From Actinoplanes cyaneus (lineage in GTDB: Bacteria > Actinomycetota > Actinomycetes > Mycobacteriales > Micromonosporaceae), in the NCBI RefSeq assembly GCF_016862095.1, contig NZ_BOMH01000004.1, positions 124,001 through 188,000 on the forward strand: a stretch of DNA of 64,000 nucleotides, written 5' to 3'. Each line of letters begins with the position of its first letter. The first letter of the stretch is position 1. Of the stretch, positions 44,037 through 52,880 are shown one piece after another. The position numbers were made by a program, and so were the translations under genes. The notes below the pieces were generated by a model that was not told the DNA's origin, ran no database searches, and saw only the letters and a list, made by a program, of their open reading frames with translations.

Positions 44037-46508
44037 GTGACGACAGCGATCCATCAGCGCATTGCCTCCGAGCTCGGGGTCCGTGAAGGGCAGGTCACCG
44101 CCGCGGTCGAGCTGCTCGACGGCGGGGCCACCGTGCCGTTCATCGCCCGCTACCGCAAGGAGGTGACCGGCACGCTCGACGACGCCCAGCTGCGCACGCT
44201 GGAGGAGCGCCTGGGCTACCTGCGGGAGCTGGAGGAGCGCCGGGCCGCCGTGCTGGAGTCGATCCGCGCCCAGGGCAAGCTGGACGACGCGCTGGAGCAG
44301 CAGATCCTCGAGGCCGACACCAAGGCCCGGCTGGAGGACATCTACCTCCCGTTCAAGCCCAAGCGGCGCACGAAGGCACAGATCGCCCGTGAGGCCGGCC
44401 TGGAGCCGCTCGCCGACGGACTGCTGGGCGACCCCACCGTCGACCCGAAAGCGGCCGCTGAGGCGTTCGTGGACGCCGGGAAGGGGGTCGCCGACGCCCA
44501 GGCCGCCCTCGACGGTGCCCGGGCCATCCTGATCGAGCGCTTCGCCGAGGACGCCGACCTGATCGGTGAGCTGCGCGAGCAGATGTGGACGCGGGGCCGG
44601 CTGGTCGCCAAGGTGCGCGACGGCAAGCAGACCGACGGCGCGAAGTTCTCCGACTACTTCGACTTCGCCGAGCCGTACTCCAAGCTGCCCTCGCACCGCA
44701 TCCTGGCCATGCTCCGCGGTGAGAAGGAGGAGGTCCTCGACCTCACCATGGAGCCGCACCCGGAGGAGGACGAGGGCTACTTCGAGGGCCGCATCGCCGG
44801 GCGCAACGGCATCACCGACCTGAAACGTCCCGGCGACAAGTGGCTGGTCGACACCGTCCGCTGGGCGTGGCGCACCCGGATCCTCATCCACCTCGGCGCC
44901 GACCTGCGGCTGCGGTTGCGCGAGGCCGCCGAGGACGAGGCCGTCCGCGTCTTCGCCGCGAACCTGCGCGATCTGCTGCTCGCGGCTCCGGCCGGCACTC
45001 GCGCCACGATGGGCCTGGACCCCGGTTTCCGTACGGGCGTGAAGGTCGCCGTCGTCGACGCCACCGGCAAGTGCGTCGACACCGCCGTGATCTACCCGCA
45101 CGTGCCGCAGAACAAGTGGGACGAGTCGATCCACAAGCTCGCCGCGCTGGCCAGCAAGCACAACGTCGAGCTGATCGCGATCGGCAACGGCACCGCGTCC
45201 CGGGAGACCGACAAGCTCGCCACCGAGCTGATCAAGAGGCACCCGGACGCGAAGCTGACGAAGGTGGTCGTCTCCGAGGCCGGCGCGTCGGTCTACTCCG
45301 CCTCGGCGTACGCGTCGCAGGAACTGCCCGGCATGGACGTGTCGCTGCGCGGCGCGGTGTCGATCGCCCGCCGCCTGCAGGACCCGCTCGCCGAGCTCGT
45401 CAAGATCGACCCGAAGTCGATCGGCGTCGGGCAGTACCAGCACGACATCTCCGAGGTCAAGCTGGCCCGCTCGCTCGACGCGGTCGTCGAGGACTGTGTG
45501 AACGGCGTCGGCGTCGACGTCAACACCGCGTCCGCCCCGCTGCTCACCCGGGTCTCCGGGATCACCGCCGGGCTGGCCGAGAACATCGTGCTGCACCGCG
45601 ACCAGAACGGCCCGTTCAAGAACCGCAACGAGATCAAGAAGGTCGCGCGGCTCGGCCCGAAGGCGTTCGAGCAGTGCGCCGGCTTCCTGCGGATCCGTGA
45701 CGGCGAGGACCCGCTGGACTTCTCCAGCGTGCACCCGGAGTCGTACCCGCTGGTCCGGACGATCGCGGCGGACGCCGGCTCGGACGTCAAGACGATGATC
45801 GGCAACAGCCCGCTGCTCAAGGCCATCCGGCCGGACAAGTTCGTCACCGACACGGTCGGCCTGCCGACGATCACCGACATCCTCAAGGAGCTGGAGAAGC
45901 CGGGGCGTGACCCGCGCCCGGCGTTCACCACCGCCACGTTCGCCGAGGGGGTCGAGAAGATCGCCGACCTCAAGCCCGGCATGGTCCTGGAGGGCCAGGT
46001 CACGAACGTGGCCGCGTTCGGCGCGTTCGTCGACATCGGTGTCCACCAGGACGGGCTCGTCCACGTCTCCGCGCTGTCGGAGAAGTTCGTGCAGGACCCG
46101 CGCGAGGTGGTCAAGTCCGGTGACGTGGTGAAGGTCCGCGTCCTGGAGGTCGACCCGGTCCGCAAGCGGATCTCGCTGACCATGCGCCTCTCCGACGAGC
46201 CGAACCGCAACCGGCCGCCGCGCGAGGACCGCGCCGGTCAGGGCGGCGGTGGCCAGGGCGGCGCCGGCCAGGGCGGCGGTCAGCGCGGCGCTCAGGGCGG
46301 ACAGCGCGGCGGAGGCCAGGGCGGCCAGCGCGGCGGTCAGGGCGGCGGCGGACAGCGCGGTCAGGGCGGTCAGCGCGGCGCTCAGGGCGGTCAGCCGCGT
46401 CAGGGCGGCGGACAGCGCGGCGGTGGCGGTGGCGGCGGCGGCGGCAACACCTTCGGCAACAGCGCCATGGCCGACGCCCTGCGCCGGGCCGGCCTCGCCA
46501 AGGACTGA
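44037..46508 (+). CDS. tex: Tex-family S1 RNA-binding protein with Gly/Gln/Arg-rich tail
   Basis: 823 residues. Tex core: VREGQVTAAVELLDGGATVPFIARYRKEVTG, YqgF/RNase H-like domain with MGLDPGFRTGVKVAVVD, HhH domains (NTASAPLLTRVSGITAGLAENIV, KVARLGPKAFEQCAGFLRI) and an S1 domain (KPGMVLEGQVTNVAAFGAFVDIGVHQDGLVHVS). After about residue 730 follows a low-complexity tail of some 75 residues built from GGQRG/GQGG units, then NSAMADALRRAGLAKD. Tex acts in transcription and RNA quality control. GTG at 44037 fits the family start; TAACAAT ends 7 bp before it, a possible leaderless promoter. Longer in-frame reading to 43344 has no homology. Confidence 0.94.
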   Translation: MTTAIHQRIASELGVREGQVTAAVELLDGGATVPFIARYRKEVTGTLDDAQLRTLEERLGYLRELEERRAAVLESIRAQGKLDDALEQQILEADTKARLEDIYLPFKPKRRTKAQIAREAGLEPLADGLLGDPTVDPKAAAEAFVDAGKGVADAQAALDGARAILIERFAEDADLIGELREQMWTRGRLVAKVRDGKQTDGAKFSDYFDFAEPYSKLPSHRILAMLRGEKEEVLDLTMEPHPEEDEGYFEGRIAGRNGITDLKRPGDKWLVDTVRWAWRTRILIHLGADLRLRLREAAEDEAVRVFAANLRDLLLAAPAGTRATMGLDPGFRTGVKVAVVDATGKCVDTAVIYPHVPQNKWDESIHKLAALASKHNVELIAIGNGTASRETDKLATELIKRHPDAKLTKVVVSEAGASVYSASAYASQELPGMDVSLRGAVSIARRLQDPLAELVKIDPKSIGVGQYQHDISEVKLARSLDAVVEDCVNGVGVDVNTASAPLLTRVSGITAGLAENIVLHRDQNGPFKNRNEIKKVARLGPKAFEQCAGFLRIRDGEDPLDFSSVHPESYPLVRTIAADAGSDVKTMIGNSPLLKAIRPDKFVTDTVGLPTITDILKELEKPGRDPRPAFTTATFAEGVEKIADLKPGMVLEGQVTNVAAFGAFVDIGVHQDGLVHVSALSEKFVQDPREVVKSGDVVKVRVLEVDPVRKRISLTMRLSDEPNRNRPPREDRAGQGGGGQGGAGQGGGQRGAQGGQRGGGQGGQRGGQGGGGQRGQGGQRGAQGGQPRQGGGQRGGGGGGGGGNTFGNSAMADALRRAGLAKD

Positions 46509-46520
46509 CGACCGGCAGGA

Positions 46521-46550
46521 GGGTCAGGGCCTCGCGGGAGGCCCTGACCC
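46521..46550. terminator. Bidirectional terminator between tex and the Ser/Thr kinase
   Basis: Perfect 13-bp stem GGGTCAGGGCCTC/GAGGCCCTGACCC (46521-46533, 46538-46550), loop GCGG, placed exactly between two convergent genes. Confidence 0.85.
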
Positions 46551-46551
46551 G

Positions 46552-48396
46552 TCAATACCAGAGCTTGATGTCGGTGAAAGCGACCTCGAACGGCCCGGTC
46601 CCGGCAGCCGTCGTCTCGTCGTTGTAGACGCCGAGCACGATCCGCCCGCGGGCGAGCGCCGGCTCGGTCAGCGCCAGTATCCCGACCCGCTGCCCGTCCT
46701 GCCGCACCTCGAGCGAGTCCCCCACCACGTGCAGGCCGATCCGGGCCGGCGTCGCCAGGTTCCCGATCGGCTTGTTCAGCCGCAGCTTGTCCTTGAGGTT
46801 CACGGCGTCGTTCGTGTGCACGCTCAGGAACGCCGACTTCTCGCAGACCCGCAGCTGGTAGCCGCCCTGTTTGCCGTCGAACGCCTTGTCGTCGAAGTGG
46901 AACCAGATCGCCGCGCAGCTGCCCGGGGTGGCGAGGCGCACGCCGACCTCCGTCGTGAAGTCGGTCATCACGTCCTTCGGGCCGCGGCAGCGGAACGTGC
47001 CGGCGGACTCCCGGCGGGCCACCAGCGCCCGCCCGGCGAAGCCGCAGCTCGCCCCCTCGTCGGCCTGCGAGGTCGGCTGCCAGAGGCCGGGCGCCGCGAG
47101 CTTGTCGGCCAGTCGCGGCGTGGCGGACGTGCCCTCCGCCGCCGGCGACCCGGCGCTCGCCGAGGGCGCGGCGGCCGTGCCGTGGCCGAACCTGTCGCGC
47201 AGCAGGAAGCCGATCATCGCCACACCGGCCGCGATGATCAGGACGGTCAGCGCGGCGAGCAGCACCGGCAGCACCGACCACCGGGGCCGGCCGGCCGGTG
47301 GCGGCCCGAGCGGCGTGGCGTCCGGCACCGCCTCGATCGGGATCGTGACGATCGCGTTCTCGCTGTAGCCGACGAGACCGGGCGGAATGTCCAGGGCGGA
47401 CGCCGGGGCGAGCGCGGCGGCCGCGACCCGGGTCGCGGACGGTCCGCTGTCCGGCGCCGGCGCGTAACCGGTCACGGCCTGCGCCTCGGCCGCGGCGGCC
47501 TGCAGGTCGGGCTGGTCGGCCAGAGCGTCCGCGACGGCCACCGGCCGGTCGCCGGAGAGCAGCAGGTCGAGCAGCTCCCGGGCGCTGGGCCGGTTCGCCG
47601 GGTTCTTCTCCAGGGCGTGCGCGACCAGGTCGCGCAGCGGCTGGGACAGGCCGTCCAGGCGCGGGGGCCTGGTCAGGATGCGGGCCGCGGTGGCGGTCGG
47701 CGAGTCGGCGTAGAACGGGGTCTTGCCGGTCCCCGCATACGTCACCACGCCGCCCCAGGCGAACACGTCAGCGGCCGGGGTGATCACCGGCGTGTCCGCG
47801 TCGGTGTCGAACCGCTCCGGCGCCATGTAGGCCACCGTGCCGACCATCTGGTCGGGCCGCGTGTTCCCGCTGGTCGCCGACATGGCCCGGGCGATCCCGA
47901 AGTCGATCACCTTGGGGCTGCCCGGCGCGAGCAGCACGTTGCGCGGCTTGAGGTCGCGGTGGATCACGCCGGCGCCGTGGATCGCGGTGAGCGCGGTGGC
48001 CACGCCGATCGCGACACTGTGCAGGTTCGCCGAGGTCAGCGGGCCGCGCTGCTCGACGACGTCGGCCAGGGTCGGCCCGTCGACGAACTCGACCACCAGG
48101 TACGGCTGGTCATGATCGGGGTCGGCGTCGAGCACCTCGGCCGTGCAGAACGGCGGCACCTGACGGGCGCGTTCCACCTCGCTGCGGAACCGGCGGCGGA
48201 ACTCGTCGTCGTGCGCCAGGTCGAGGCGCACCACCTTCACCGCGACCAGGATCTCGCTGTTCCTCTTGCGGCCCAGGTAGACCGTGCCCATGCCGCCCTC
48301 GCCGAGCCGGCCGAGCACCTCGTAGTCGCCGAGCTCGCGCGGATCGTGCGGACGCAGCGGCTGCGTCCGTTCGCCCGGCACCGTGCTGTCGACCAT
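46552..48396 (-). CDS. Membrane Ser/Thr protein kinase with extracellular lectin-fold domain
   Basis: 614 residues. N-terminal PknB-like kinase (about 20-275): glycine loop LGRLGEGGMGTVYLG, VAVKVV Lys, catalytic HRDLKPRNVLL, KVIDFGIAR, GTVAYMAPERF. A juxtamembrane region, one membrane helix (about 386-410, VLPVLLAALTVLIIAAGVAMIGFLL), an Ala/Ser linker and an extracellular domain of about 170 residues (CGFAGRALVARRES...GTFRCRG..., IWFHFDDKAF, RIGLHVVGDSLEVRQDGQRVG, FEVAFTDIKLWY) that reads as a concanavalin/lectin-type jelly roll with four Cys. No PASTA repeats, so it is not PknB itself. ATG at 48396 follows GGCAGGAAGAGC. Confidence 0.9.
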   Translation of the reverse strand: MVDSTVPGERTQPLRPHDPRELGDYEVLGRLGEGGMGTVYLGRKRNSEILVAVKVVRLDLAHDDEFRRRFRSEVERARQVPPFCTAEVLDADPDHDQPYLVVEFVDGPTLADVVEQRGPLTSANLHSVAIGVATALTAIHGAGVIHRDLKPRNVLLAPGSPKVIDFGIARAMSATSGNTRPDQMVGTVAYMAPERFDTDADTPVITPAADVFAWGGVVTYAGTGKTPFYADSPTATAARILTRPPRLDGLSQPLRDLVAHALEKNPANRPSARELLDLLLSGDRPVAVADALADQPDLQAAAAEAQAVTGYAPAPDSGPSATRVAAAALAPASALDIPPGLVGYSENAIVTIPIEAVPDATPLGPPPAGRPRWSVLPVLLAALTVLIIAAGVAMIGFLLRDRFGHGTAAAPSASAGSPAAEGTSATPRLADKLAAPGLWQPTSQADEGASCGFAGRALVARRESAGTFRCRGPKDVMTDFTTEVGVRLATPGSCAAIWFHFDDKAFDGKQGGYQLRVCEKSAFLSVHTNDAVNLKDKLRLNKPIGNLATPARIGLHVVGDSLEVRQDGQRVGILALTEPALARGRIVLGVYNDETTAAGTGPFEVAFTDIKLWY

Positions 48397-48621
48397 GCTC
48401 TTCCTGCCCCCCAGGTTCTCGCTCGCAGAACTGTATCGGGGAGCTTCGACCCCGAGCAGTCCCGGTGCCGGGTTGGAACGTAACCGTCATGGACAACCCT
48501 GAGACGCCGGATCCGGGTCGGATCCGGGCGTCGCCGGATGGAAAGTGTCGTACCCGGGTAGCACTCTTGAGACATCACCTCCTCACCGAGGAGGGCTACC
48601 AAGGAAAGTGAGCGACCCGCC

Positions 48622-48879
48622 ATGAACGCCGTGCACGACACGATGGCCCGCCAAGGCCTGGTTCGCCCGCGTGACGGCCGCATGCTCGGTGGCGTCTGTG
48701 CCGGGCTGGGCCGCCGATTCGGGCTCGACCCGTGGATCGCCCGCCTGCTCTTCGTGGTGATCCTGTTCGTGATCCCGGGCAGCCAGATCCTGATCTACCC
48801 GGTCCTCTGGCTCCTGATGCCGTCGGAGGAGACCGTCTACAGCCCGCAGACCCCGCCGGCCCCGCCGACGACCTGGTGA
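48622..48879 (+). CDS. PspC-domain membrane protein
   Basis: 85 residues. PspC motif GLVRPRDGRMLGGVCAGLGRRFGLDPWIARLLFVVILFV followed by IPGSQILIYPVLWLLMPSE; one or two membrane helices. Part of the phage-shock/LiaI-type envelope stress systems in other bacteria. Met at 48640 (MARQGLVRP) is an alternative start. The next small gene starts 10 bp later. Confidence 0.85.
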   Translation: MNAVHDTMARQGLVRPRDGRMLGGVCAGLGRRFGLDPWIARLLFVVILFVIPGSQILIYPVLWLLMPSEETVYSPQTPPAPPTTW

Positions 48880-48889
48880 CCCGCCCGTC

Positions 48890-49162
48890 ATGACCGTCGT
48901 CGGAACACTCGTCGTCGAGGGACCCCCACGGTCCCTCACCACTCTCGCCCGCGCCGTCCCGATCACCGTGGACGGCGCGGTCAAGGGCCAGGTCCGGGCC
49001 GGGAAACGGCTCTCGCTGGCGCTCGCGCCGGGCTTGCACTCGGTTCAGGCGGGCGGCGGCGCGGCGTTGCCGGTGCGGCTCGGGCCGGGCCTGACCACCC
49101 GGGTCCGGGTCGAGCGGGACGCCGCCGGCAAGCTGCACCTCACGGAGATCGACCCCGCTTGA
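48890..49162 (+). CDS. Hypothetical protein, 90 aa, beta-rich
   Basis: ATG at 48890, 10 bp after the PspC gene, product MTVVGTLVVEGPPRSLTTLARAVPITVDG... Pattern of short beta strands with VPITVDGAVKGQVRAGKRLSLALAPGLHSVQ, like PEGA-type surface modules, though I cannot assign it to a family. No signal peptide. Tight spacing to the PspC gene and strong GC3 bias support it being real. Confidence 0.6.
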   Translation: MTVVGTLVVEGPPRSLTTLARAVPITVDGAVKGQVRAGKRLSLALAPGLHSVQAGGGAALPVRLGPGLTTRVRVERDAAGKLHLTEIDPA

Positions 49163-49229
49163 GGGGTACGCCGTGGGGCCGCCCCACGCGCGGCGGTGTC
49201 CACCCGGCACCCCGCTGACGCCTCGCCGT

Positions 49230-49257
49230 GGCCGGCGGTCCGGGTGGACCGCCGGCC
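49230..49257. terminator. Hairpin between convergent genes
   Basis: Perfect 12-bp stem GGCCGGCGGTCC/GGACCGCCGGCC, loop GGGT, between the 90-aa gene and the leftward NuoF-like gene. No T-run. A smaller hairpin GTGGGG/CCCCAC lies at about 49172-49186. Confidence 0.7.
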
Positions 49258-49265
49258 GACGATCG

Positions 49266-50744
49266 TCAGTGCGCGGCCGTGGCCGGGTCGATCAGGCGCA
49301 GGGCGAGCGCCGGGCACACGTTGACCGCCTTGCGGGCGCCGTCCTCGAGCCACGGCGGCAGCGGCGTCTGCGGGAACGCCGGGAAGCCGTTGTGGTCCAG
49401 CCGGATGATCTCCGGGGCGACCGCCGAGCAGAGCCCGTGCCCGTCGCACCGCGACCAGTCCAGTGCCAGCTTCCTGGCCCCTCGCTCGGCGGTGTAGGGC
49501 AGCGGCAGGATGCCCTTGGTCTGCTTGCCGCAGCCCTCCCCGTTGGCGTGCGCCTCGACGTCCTTGTGGAACACCTCGAGCGCGGAGAGCGCGAACCGTG
49601 ACGTGCCGTCCGGGTGGCTGCACGCGCCCCGGCCCTTGACCAGACCGGCGGCCTGGCGCACCTGCTCCAGCGCGGAGCCGCCGAGCGACACCAGGGTGAC
49701 CGCGCGGGCCAGGTCGGGCAGGCCGAGCCGGCACGGGCCGCACTGGCCGGCCGACTCACCGGCCAGGTACTGCACGACCTGGGCGACCTCGCCGAGCGCG
49801 CACGTCTTGGAGCCGATCGGGATCAGCATGCCGGCGCCGAGCGTGCCGCCGACCTTGGCGAACCCCTTGCGGGAGATCGTCACGGTCTGCGCCTGCTCCG
49901 CGGTGATCCACTTGCCGTGGTAACCGCCGACCAGCAGGCCCGGGCCGATGTCCGCGCCGCACATGGTGAGCACGTCCATCAGCGGGGTGCCGCTGGGCGC
50001 CTCGACCACGGCCGGTGCGCTGGACGCGCCGCCGACGGTCAGCATGACGGTGCCCGGCTCCTCCGGGATGCCGACCGAGTTGTACTCCCACGGCCCGAGC
50101 CGGGCCGCGATCGCCAGCTGTGAGTACGTCTCGGCGTTGGAGAGCAGCGTCGGCAGCCCCATCACGCCGTTGTCGCTGGACCGGACCTTGCGGCCGGGCG
50201 GGATGTGCGCCTCGCCGTTGATGCCGCGGACCAGCGCGCCACCCTCACCGGAGATGAACCGGTGCGGGACCGTCACGATCCGGGTCGGGCACGGCATCTT
50301 CCGCTCGGCCAGGGCGGCCATCAGCGAGTTCTGCCCGATGCCGTCGTCGGCCACGCCGATGACGATCTCCTCGGCGTCCAGGGCGGCGGCGGCGAGCGCC
50401 GCGCCGTCCAGGATGAGGTGCGGGCTGCGGGTCAGGATCGCCTTGTCCTTCCAGGACGGCGGCTCACCCTCGGTGGCGTTGACCACGATCACCGGGGGCA
50501 GGTCCTGACGCTTGCAGGAGTCGATCACGGCGCGCACCTTGCGGGCGAACGGGAAGCCCGCGCCGCCGCGTCCGCGCAGCTCGATGCGGTCGGTGAGGCC
50601 GATCAGCTCACCGGAGGACAGGGCCGCGAACCCGCCGTGCACCTCCTGGTGCGCGGCGAGGTCGAGCCGGCCGTACTCGTCGTAGCCCGCGGTGATCCGC
50701 GGGACGCCGATCGACGTGACGGGGGGAACCTGTGCGGTACTCAA
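49266..50744 (-). CDS. NuoF-like flavo-iron-sulfur electron transfer protein with C-terminal ferredoxin
   Basis: 492 residues. NuoF/HoxF-type FMN-binding core: ELRGRGGAGFPFARKV, VVNATEGEPPSWKDK, GAALAAAALDAEEIVIGVADD, YVSGEGGA-like FISGEGGALVRG, then the SLBB region and the 4Fe-4S motif ESAGQCGPCRLGL with a distal Cys (RGACSHPDG). The C-terminal 70 residues are a single-cluster ferredoxin (DWSRCDGHGLCSAVAPEIIRL ... NVCPALALRL). No quinone module. Start codon overlaps the stop of the cytochrome b-like gene (4 bp), so the pair probably forms one NAD(P)H-to-heme electron path. Confidence 0.85.
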   Translation of the reverse strand: MSTAQVPPVTSIGVPRITAGYDEYGRLDLAAHQEVHGGFAALSSGELIGLTDRIELRGRGGAGFPFARKVRAVIDSCKRQDLPPVIVVNATEGEPPSWKDKAILTRSPHLILDGAALAAAALDAEEIVIGVADDGIGQNSLMAALAERKMPCPTRIVTVPHRFISGEGGALVRGINGEAHIPPGRKVRSSDNGVMGLPTLLSNAETYSQLAIAARLGPWEYNSVGIPEEPGTVMLTVGGASSAPAVVEAPSGTPLMDVLTMCGADIGPGLLVGGYHGKWITAEQAQTVTISRKGFAKVGGTLGAGMLIPIGSKTCALGEVAQVVQYLAGESAGQCGPCRLGLPDLARAVTLVSLGGSALEQVRQAAGLVKGRGACSHPDGTSRFALSALEVFHKDVEAHANGEGCGKQTKGILPLPYTAERGARKLALDWSRCDGHGLCSAVAPEIIRLDHNGFPAFPQTPLPPWLEDGARKAVNVCPALALRLIDPATAAH

Positions 50745-52504
50745 TTCCGGTCACCACGCAGCTGCGAGAAGTAGGACTCGTCGTCGTCGCGGCCACGGCC
50801 GCGCGGGGCCTCGGCGGCGGCGCGGCGGGAGCGGCGGGCGTCGACCAGGGTGTCGTCGTCCGCGTACTGCCCGTCGGCCAGGTCGACGAACTGGCTGCGG
50901 CTGTGCCGGCCGTCGTCGGCGCGGCGGCGTCCACCGCTGCGCGGCTCGTCGTCCTCGTCGTAGCGCGGGGTGCGCTGCCGCGGGACGTCGTCGTAGCGGG
51001 GGGGCTCGTCGTCCTCGGCGCGGCGGCGGCCACCACGGGACCGGTCGTCCTCGTAGTAGTCGTCGTCGGCGGCGTACCGGCGCATGCGGGTCTGGCTGTC
51101 CTCCAGCCGCATCCGGGTGCCCGTCTCGGTCAGCTCGTCACGCCGCATCCGGGTGCCGGTCTCGGCGAGCTCGTCACGCCGCATCCGGGCGCCCGTGTCG
51201 GCCGGCTCGTCACGGCGCATCCGCGTGCCCGTCTCGGTCAGCTCGTCACGGCGCATCCGGGTACCGGTCTCGTCGGGGCGCAGCCGCGTGCCGGTGTCCT
51301 CCATCGAGGTGCGGGACCGGCGCGGGCGCGGCTCCTCCACCACCTCGTCGTCGGCGAACCGGCGGCCACGCGGGCGCGGCCCGTCGTCGTAGTACTCCTC
51401 GTCGCGGCGGCGGGAGCGCGGGACCGGCTCCTCGTACCGGTCGTCGTCGAAGTCGCGGCGCGACACCGCGCGGGTCGGCTCGTCGAAACGGTCCTCGTCC
51501 GAGCGGCGCTGACGCGGGGCCGGTGCCGGAGCCTCCAGCTCACGCATCTCACGCATCCCGCGCGGCTCCGGCTCGGGCTCGGGCATCATCGGCGCCACGG
51601 CCGGGCTGATCGGCGCGACGGCCGGCGGGGCCGCGGCCGGCACCCAGCTGCTCACCGGCGGAGCGGCCTGCACCAGGTCGGCGCCGAGCTGCTCGCGGTC
51701 ACGGCCGCCGCCACCACCCCACCGGTTGCGCGGGGCGCTGGTGGTGGGCACCACCGCGCTGGTGCTCGGCTTGGCCGCGCCGACCCCGGCCGGGGACGCG
51801 AAGTCCTTGCGGCGGTTGAGGCTGACCGAGAGCCGGACGGCGAGGCCGATGAGCACGAGCAGGACGCAGACGACGTAGCTGACGATCACCCAGGTCGCCG
51901 CGGCGCGGCCGGCGCTGAGGCCGTGGACCAGGGCGATCGGCCACATCAGGTACGACACCGAGTGGATCGCGCGCCACATCCACGGCTTGCCGCGGCCGAT
52001 GAACCGGGCCCGCGCCAGCCCGCTCCACATCACCAGCACCATGATGTAGCCGGAGAGCTGTCCCAGGCCGATGTACAGCGTGTTGGTCGGCGTGATGAAC
52101 GGGATGAAGATGTCGATGACCCGGATGTGGGACTCGACGGTCTTGGTCCACAGGTGGAAGGCGAGTGACGCGATCGCCATCACGCCCGTGGTCCGGTGGG
52201 TGGACTGCAGAAGGACGCGCTGCCTGATGGTGAGGACCAGGCGGTCGGTCGAGACCAGGCCGACCATGATGGTGATCGAGAGCGACACAAGGGTGAGAAC
52301 ACCCATGTAGTACTCCGCGTACATGAAGAAGTAGACGTATCCCACGCGGCCGGGCGCGGTCATCATCGCGACCGCCCAGACTGCCGCCAGGACGCAGACC
52401 ACCAGCAGGACAACCGCTCCCGGGGGCACGGAACGGCTGCCGGTGGAGCCGATGTCGACCGCGACCCTACTCGCGGCGCCTTCTTTGTTCTTCGACCGGG
52501 CCAT
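50741..52504 (-). CDS. Cytochrome b-like (ferric reductase-type) membrane protein with charged repeat tail
   Basis: 587 residues. Residues about 1-245 have six membrane helices with paired His for heme (LLQSTHRTTGVMAIASLAFHLW and RAIHSVSYLMWPIALVHGLS), as in ferric-reductase-like domains. The remaining 340 residues are hydrophilic: a Pro/Ala linker, then Arg/Asp/Glu-rich sequence containing about six 12-residue units of TGTRMRRDELTE type (51070-51300 in DNA, 36-bp period) and further RRxDDD-like sequence. ATG at 52504 follows AACGAGGAGTCA; an in-frame GTG lies upstream. Coupled to the NuoF-like gene. Confidence 0.82.
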   Translation of the reverse strand: MARSKNKEGAASRVAVDIGSTGSRSVPPGAVVLLVVCVLAAVWAVAMMTAPGRVGYVYFFMYAEYYMGVLTLVSLSITIMVGLVSTDRLVLTIRQRVLLQSTHRTTGVMAIASLAFHLWTKTVESHIRVIDIFIPFITPTNTLYIGLGQLSGYIMVLVMWSGLARARFIGRGKPWMWRAIHSVSYLMWPIALVHGLSAGRAAATWVIVSYVVCVLLVLIGLAVRLSVSLNRRKDFASPAGVGAAKPSTSAVVPTTSAPRNRWGGGGGRDREQLGADLVQAAPPVSSWVPAAAPPAVAPISPAVAPMMPEPEPEPRGMREMRELEAPAPAPRQRRSDEDRFDEPTRAVSRRDFDDDRYEEPVPRSRRRDEEYYDDGPRPRGRRFADDEVVEEPRPRRSRTSMEDTGTRLRPDETGTRMRRDELTETGTRMRRDEPADTGARMRRDELAETGTRMRRDELTETGTRMRLEDSQTRMRRYAADDDYYEDDRSRGGRRRAEDDEPPRYDDVPRQRTPRYDEDDEPRSGGRRRADDGRHSRSQFVDLADGQYADDDTLVDARRSRRAAAEAPRGRGRDDDESYFSQLRGDRN

Positions 52505-52880
52505 TGACTCCTCGTTTTCCGCAACGGTCACGTCCCGTGGGCGGTGGGACGCCGGCGTTCGTGGGGAACGCCCCGTGCTCAAGTTCTCCCGGACCCGTCC
52601 GCGGCGTTGCTTTCCCCTGCGATGCCCCGGCCGTGTCCTCCCCGGATTACGTGGCGGACGGGGCTTCGGATGAACGCGTGCGAAATTTCTGGGCGACTCT
52701 TTTAAGTGATCGCGTCGCTACCGTTCGCACATGCCACCTGAGCTGCGGGAATGACGTTTTCCCCGGGTTCTTAAGCAAGAAATAAGGTGCGCCATGGAGT
52801 GACCGCCGCCACCCGGTGAACCATTCGGCCCGGCTGGGCGAACTTACTGGTGAAGGGAACGTACGAGAAGGGGGATCGAC
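52505..52880. other. Divergent intergenic region (376 bp) without a gene
   Basis: Holds the promoters of the cytochrome b-like gene (minus) and the secreted protein gene (plus). A hairpin GGCGTTC/GAACGCC (52554-52572) lies about 50 bp upstream of the cytochrome start. An unusually AT-rich patch (about 52680-52790, with CTTTTAAGTGATC and TTCTTAAGCAAGAAATAAG) is the likely promoter core. No recognised operator. Confidence 0.5.
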
